In this document: positions 22,104-24,649 of the stretch, piece after piece
Numbering within the stretch: position 1 is the stretch's first letter
How the letters are laid out: every line of letters begins with the position of its first letter
Source of the DNA: Bacillota bacterium
Lineage (GTDB): Bacteria > Bacillota > Clostridia > Lachnospirales > Lachnospiraceae
Assembly: GCA_017861355.1 (NCBI GenBank)
Contig: JAGFXQ010000009.1
Coordinates: 1-24,649 of the forward strand
Direction of reading: 5' to 3'
DNA length: 24,649 bases
Position numbers and translations under genes: made by a program
The notes under the pieces: generated by a model
The model's input: the letters and a program-made list of their open reading frames with translations, nothing else
Databases searched by the model: none
What the model was told of the DNA's origin: nothing

Positions 22104-22173
22104 GGGTTCCCCCTTAGCCAAGAATAACGGAACTCCCCAGCAAGAGATCACAGGAAAATGAACTGTAGTGCTC
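22104..22173 (+). promoter_or_regulatory. Structured 5' leader of the PAP2 gene
   Basis: Two stems are visible. GGGTTCC (22104-22110) pairs with GGAAC-t-CC (22129-22136) with one bulged base. A second is GAG..CACAG (22144-22153) with CTGTAG..CTC (22163-22173), ending just before the Shine-Dalgarno AGGAAAGG (22175-22182). It matches no riboswitch class I know, so function is open. Confidence 0.4.
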
Positions 22174-22185
22174 TAGGAAAGGTTG

Positions 22186-22878
22186 ATGAAAATGAAGTTT
22201 TTGAAGAATTTCATATCAAAATATAAGCATGGATGGGTACTGTCCTACTTTTTTGTATATATCATTTGGTTTAGTTATTTGGAGCGAACCGTAACCAAGT
22301 TCCATCCTATCCACTCCCGTCTGGATGATCTCATCCCCTTTCAAGAGGTGTTTATCATTCCTTACTTTTTATGGTTTATTTATATTGCGGTAACTGTAAT
22401 CTATTTTCTACTTACCTCAAAGCAGGATTTTTATCGATGCTGTGCTTTTCTCTTCGGAGGAATGACAATCTGCCTGATTATTTATACCTTCTGGCCGAAT
22501 GGTCATTATTTGAGAGTAGATCTAAACTCACTTGGCCGAAGTAATATATTTATTACCATCCTATCCAAACTCTATTCCGTGGATACGGCAACCAATGTAT
22601 TCCCAAGTATTCATGTGCTTAACTCCGTCGGCGCGATGATTGCGATCAACAAGAGTGAGAAGCTGCATAACATCGTATGGCTTCAATGGTCCGCTTTTAT
22701 CCTGACTGTTCTGATCTGCATGTCGACTGTTTTCTTAAAACAGCATTCTATCTTGGATGTTTTTGGTGGGCTTCTGCTCAGCCTCATCCTATACACCGTA
22801 GTATATGCACCAAACCGTCTGAGGGCTGCTTCCAAGGCAAGGCAGCAGGTTTCCAAAAGCCCTAAGCTTATTAATTAA
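22186..22878 (+). CDS. PAP2-family integral membrane phosphatase/phosphotransferase
   Basis: A 230-residue membrane protein with about six helices. The likely start is ATG 22186, with AGGAAAGG immediately before; TTG 22183 and ATG 22192 are also possible. PAP2 motif 2 appears as NVFPSIHV (PSIH at 140-143) and motif 3 as STVFLKQHSILD (H187, D191), the His pair and Asp of the catalytic site. Motif 1 (KX6RP) is not clear; an early DLIPFQEVFIIPYF segment resembles members related to inositol phosphorylceramide or undecaprenyl-type phosphatases. Substrate is probably a lipid phosphate, but this is inference. It has its own promoter and a shared 3' terminator. Confidence 0.88.
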   Translation: MKMKFLKNFISKYKHGWVLSYFFVYIIWFSYLERTVTKFHPIHSRLDDLIPFQEVFIIPYFLWFIYIAVTVIYFLLTSKQDFYRCCAFLFGGMTICLIIYTFWPNGHYLRVDLNSLGRSNIFITILSKLYSVDTATNVFPSIHVLNSVGAMIAINKSEKLHNIVWLQWSAFILTVLICMSTVFLKQHSILDVFGGLLLSLILYTVVYAPNRLRAASKARQQVSKSPKLIN

Positions 22879-22924
22879 AATCGTCAGCCGACTGACACTT
22901 TCGATCCTATAAAAGAATCATAAA

Positions 22925-22969
22925 AGCCGTAGTACCTGCTCTATTAGCAAACGTACTACGGCTCTTTTT
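22925..22969. terminator. Bidirectional terminator between PAP2 and glycosyltransferase genes
   Basis: AGCCGTAGTAC (22925-22935) pairs with GTACTACGGCT (22953-22963), an 11-bp perfect stem, followed by CTTTTTT on plus and TTTT on minus. Confidence 0.85.
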
Positions 22970-22982
22970 TATTGCTTTTCTT

Positions 22983-23999
22983 CTAGTTAAAACCATAAAT
23001 CTTTCTTAAAATATTATATCCAAGTTCAACCATCTTAAGACCGAATTTACCGGGAAGATTCATAGAACGACCAAGGATCTGCGAATGAATCTGACGATAC
23101 AGCCATTTATCATAGTTCTTCAGATAATCCCAAAGCTCCTGCTTCTTATTCAGGCTTTCCTCAGTACCATCCTTAATTAGGAATACGCTGCTGACTGCCA
23201 TCATCATGGACAGGTATTTAACCATGTATTTCTGAAGCTTTTTGCTTTTTAGCTGCTGTAGATCATGCGCTTCGATCATTATCTTGGTAATACGAAGCTG
23301 CTGATCTATTCTCTTGATCATAACCTGTTCGTTGACCGATTGATCTGATCTGCCGATAAAATACCGATATAGATTAACATCCATATAATATAAAGTTTTT
23401 ACATAAGGTAAAGGCTGATAAACAAAAATGTTATCCACATAGAAGGTATGTTTTGGCAGGCGAATTCCACTGCTCTTAAGCAGTTTTGTGCGATAAATTG
23501 TGGAATGCATCAAAATATTCTGGCTTTGTCTGAAATGCATCAGATCATTCCAGGTAAAAATTTGATTCTCCGGTAATGCTCTATGATAATTGATTACCTT
23601 CTTTTTCTTCGCATCTACCTTCTCATATACATAATTTGCAAGAAACAAATCAGGGCTGTTGCCATCACTTATTAGGTTCTTAAGAACCTCCATAACCTCC
23701 GCCAAAGCCTTTTCATTTACCCAGTCATCGCTGTCTACTACTTTAAAATATAGGCCGGTTGCATTAGCAAGTCCAGTATTTACTGCTTCACCATGTCCAC
23801 CGTTTTCCTGATTGATTACTCTGATAATACCGGGATGTTTTGCCCTGTATTCCTCAGCGATCTTCTGTGTGTCATCGGTAGAACCATCATTTACAATGAT
23901 GATCTCCATCTCTTCCCCGCCACTCAGTAATGTATCAATTGCACGGTGCATATATGCAGCCGAATTATAGCAGGGTATCGCTGCTGTTAATAACTTCAT
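22983..23999 (-). CDS. Family 2 glycosyltransferase
   Basis: A GT-A fold enzyme that probably transfers a sugar from a nucleotide donor to a cell-surface polysaccharide or lipid acceptor. It has 338 residues with no membrane segment. The nucleotide-binding region is MKLLTAAIPCYNSAAYMHRA, then EIIIVNDGSTDDT (32-44). The DXD metal site is in KVVDSDDWVNEKAL (DSDD near 88-91). The rest is a basic, helical C-terminal half. The start has GAGGG 8 nt upstream. It is 20 bp after the aminopeptidase gene, so co-transcription is likely. Acceptor and donor cannot be read from the sequence. Confidence 0.93.
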   Translation of the reverse strand: MKLLTAAIPCYNSAAYMHRAIDTLLSGGEEMEIIIVNDGSTDDTQKIAEEYRAKHPGIIRVINQENGGHGEAVNTGLANATGLYFKVVDSDDWVNEKALAEVMEVLKNLISDGNSPDLFLANYVYEKVDAKKKKVINYHRALPENQIFTWNDLMHFRQSQNILMHSTIYRTKLLKSSGIRLPKHTFYVDNIFVYQPLPYVKTLYYMDVNLYRYFIGRSDQSVNEQVMIKRIDQQLRITKIMIEAHDLQQLKSKKLQKYMVKYLSMMMAVSSVFLIKDGTEESLNKKQELWDYLKNYDKWLYRQIHSQILGRSMNLPGKFGLKMVELGYNILRKIYGFN

Positions 24000-24019
24000 G
24001 CCTTCTTCCCTCTCCTTCC

Positions 24020-24649
24020 TTAGATCAGATTCTCAGGGTTTAAGCATTCCAATTCCTTTACTACGAAATGACCATTTTTACGGATTAATACATCATCAAA
24101 ATAAATCTCACCGCCGCCGTACTCGGGTGTCTGAATGCATACGAGATCCCAGTGGATCGCGGAATGGTTACCGTTTGGTGCTTCATCCTCATAGCAATTG
24201 CCGGGTGTGAAGTGGAAGGAACCCATGATTTTCTCATCGAACAGAGTATCCTTCATCGGTTTTAATACATACGGATTAACACCGATTGCGAATTCACCGA
24301 TATAACGGGCACCTTCATCAGTATCCAGCACATGATTGATACGATCGGTATCATTTGCTGTAGCTTTCACGATCTTACCGTTCTCAAAGGTAAAGGTAAT
24401 ATTCTCATAGGTATAGCCTTGGAATACTGCCGGTGTATTGTAAGCGAGGGTTCCGTTAACTGATTCGCGAACCGGAGCAGTATATACTTCGCCATCCGGG
24501 ATATTACGCTCACCATCACAGGGTACGGCAGGAATATCCTTAATCGAGAAGCTTAAATCGGTTCCCGGTCCAACAATCTTAACACGATCCGTACGATTCA
24601 TATAATCAACAAGAGGCTTCATAGATACGCCCATCTTAGCATAATCAAG
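24020..24649 (-). CDS. M29-family aminopeptidase (partial, N-terminus outside window)
   Basis: A metal-dependent aminopeptidase of the thermophilic metalloprotease M29 family. Only the C-terminal 209 residues are inside, in frame from LDYAKMGVSMKP to the TAA at 24020-24022. Visible family signatures: CDGERNIPDGEVYT, RYIGEFAIGVNP, GSFHFTPGNCYEDE and HSAIHWDLV, in the order of the metal-ligating Glu, Glu, His and His-x-Asp of characterised members. GGEIYFDDVLIRKNGHFV is the typical C-terminal end. The lack of a signal peptide cannot be judged because the start is missing. It is followed by the glycosyltransferase gene. Confidence 0.93.
   Translation of the reverse strand, partial: LDYAKMGVSMKPLVDYMNRTDRVKIVGPGTDLSFSIKDIPAVPCDGERNIPDGEVYTAPVRESVNGTLAYNTPAVFQGYTYENITFTFENGKIVKATANDTDRINHVLDTDEGARYIGEFAIGVNPYVLKPMKDTLFDEKIMGSFHFTPGNCYEDEAPNGNHSAIHWDLVCIQTPEYGGGEIYFDDVLIRKNGHFVVKELECLNPENLI

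Larger units (their letters stand above)
21725..22185. other. 461-bp divergent intergenic region between deoB and PAP2 gene
   Basis: Contains two outward promoters: 21878-21906 for deoB and 22051-22079 for the PAP2 gene. An inverted repeat lies over the deoB start site (21837-21870), and a structured leader precedes the PAP2 gene (22084-22185). No other gene is visible. Confidence 0.7.

Noticed and set aside
22080..22185. Known riboswitch (c-di-GMP, SAM, THF, fluoride, guanidine)
   Set aside because: None of the conserved core sequences of these classes that I know appears in the leader.

Overview
The window looks like a low-to-moderate GC, endospore-forming Firmicute of the Clostridia, most probably Lachnospiraceae-like. 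Reasons: it carries spoIIE, spoVT, yabP and yabQ; the order mazG-hup-rqcP-yabP-yabQ-divIC-tRNA-spoIIE-tilS-hpt-ftsH matches the conserved chromosomal block known from Bacillus and Clostridia; Shine-Dalgarno sequences are strong AGGAGG types; and intergenic DNA is AT-rich. The assignment rests on gene content and order, not on a database search. No prophage, insertion sequence or CRISPR array was seen.

Layout. Positions 1-2723: the N-terminal part of a B12-binding radical SAM protein (minus), a DUF2156/LPG-synthase C-domain protein (plus) and a small four-helix membrane protein (minus); the last two converge and share the tetranucleotide CTAG as both stop codons. 2724-3249: a gene-free stretch with two terminator-like hairpins and a 117-bp cloverleaf-forming palindromic element. 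3250-13212 (all minus): the sporulation/division/housekeeping block, read in transcription order as spoVT, mazG, hup, rqcP, yabP, yabQ, divIC, tRNA-Met, spoIIE, tilS, hpt, ftsH. 13213-13573: a second complex palindromic element plus a partial copy. 13574-17016 (minus): two tandem Csp-like subtilases; the upstream one has an intact Asp-His-Ser triad, while the downstream one has Gly in place of the catalytic Ser. 17290-19295 (minus): a NatAB-type ABC exporter. 19573-21724 (minus): deoB, a hypoxanthine-DNA glycosylase and D-aminoacyl-tRNA deacylase as a tight operon. 22186-22878 (plus): a PAP2-family membrane phosphatase behind a structured leader. 22983-24649 (minus): a family 2 glycosyltransferase downstream of an M29 aminopeptidase that runs off the window.

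How the genes fit together. SpoIIE (dephosphorylation of SpoIIAA, sigma-F activation), YabP/YabQ (coat and cortex assembly), SpoVT (sigma-G regulon modulator) and probably the Csp-like pair (possible germination role) form a sporulation-centred region interleaved with growth functions (FtsH, TilS, Hpt, HU, MazG, DivIC, RqcP). The spoIIE promoter keeps the hallmark of Spo0A-activated sigma-A promoters: consensus -35 and -10 hexamers 21 bp apart, with 0A-box matches over and upstream of the -35.

The most interesting observations are the active-protease/pseudoprotease pair, which is collinear residue for residue at all four active-site positions; the two multi-branched palindromic intergenic elements; and the 21-bp-spacer spoIIE promoter.
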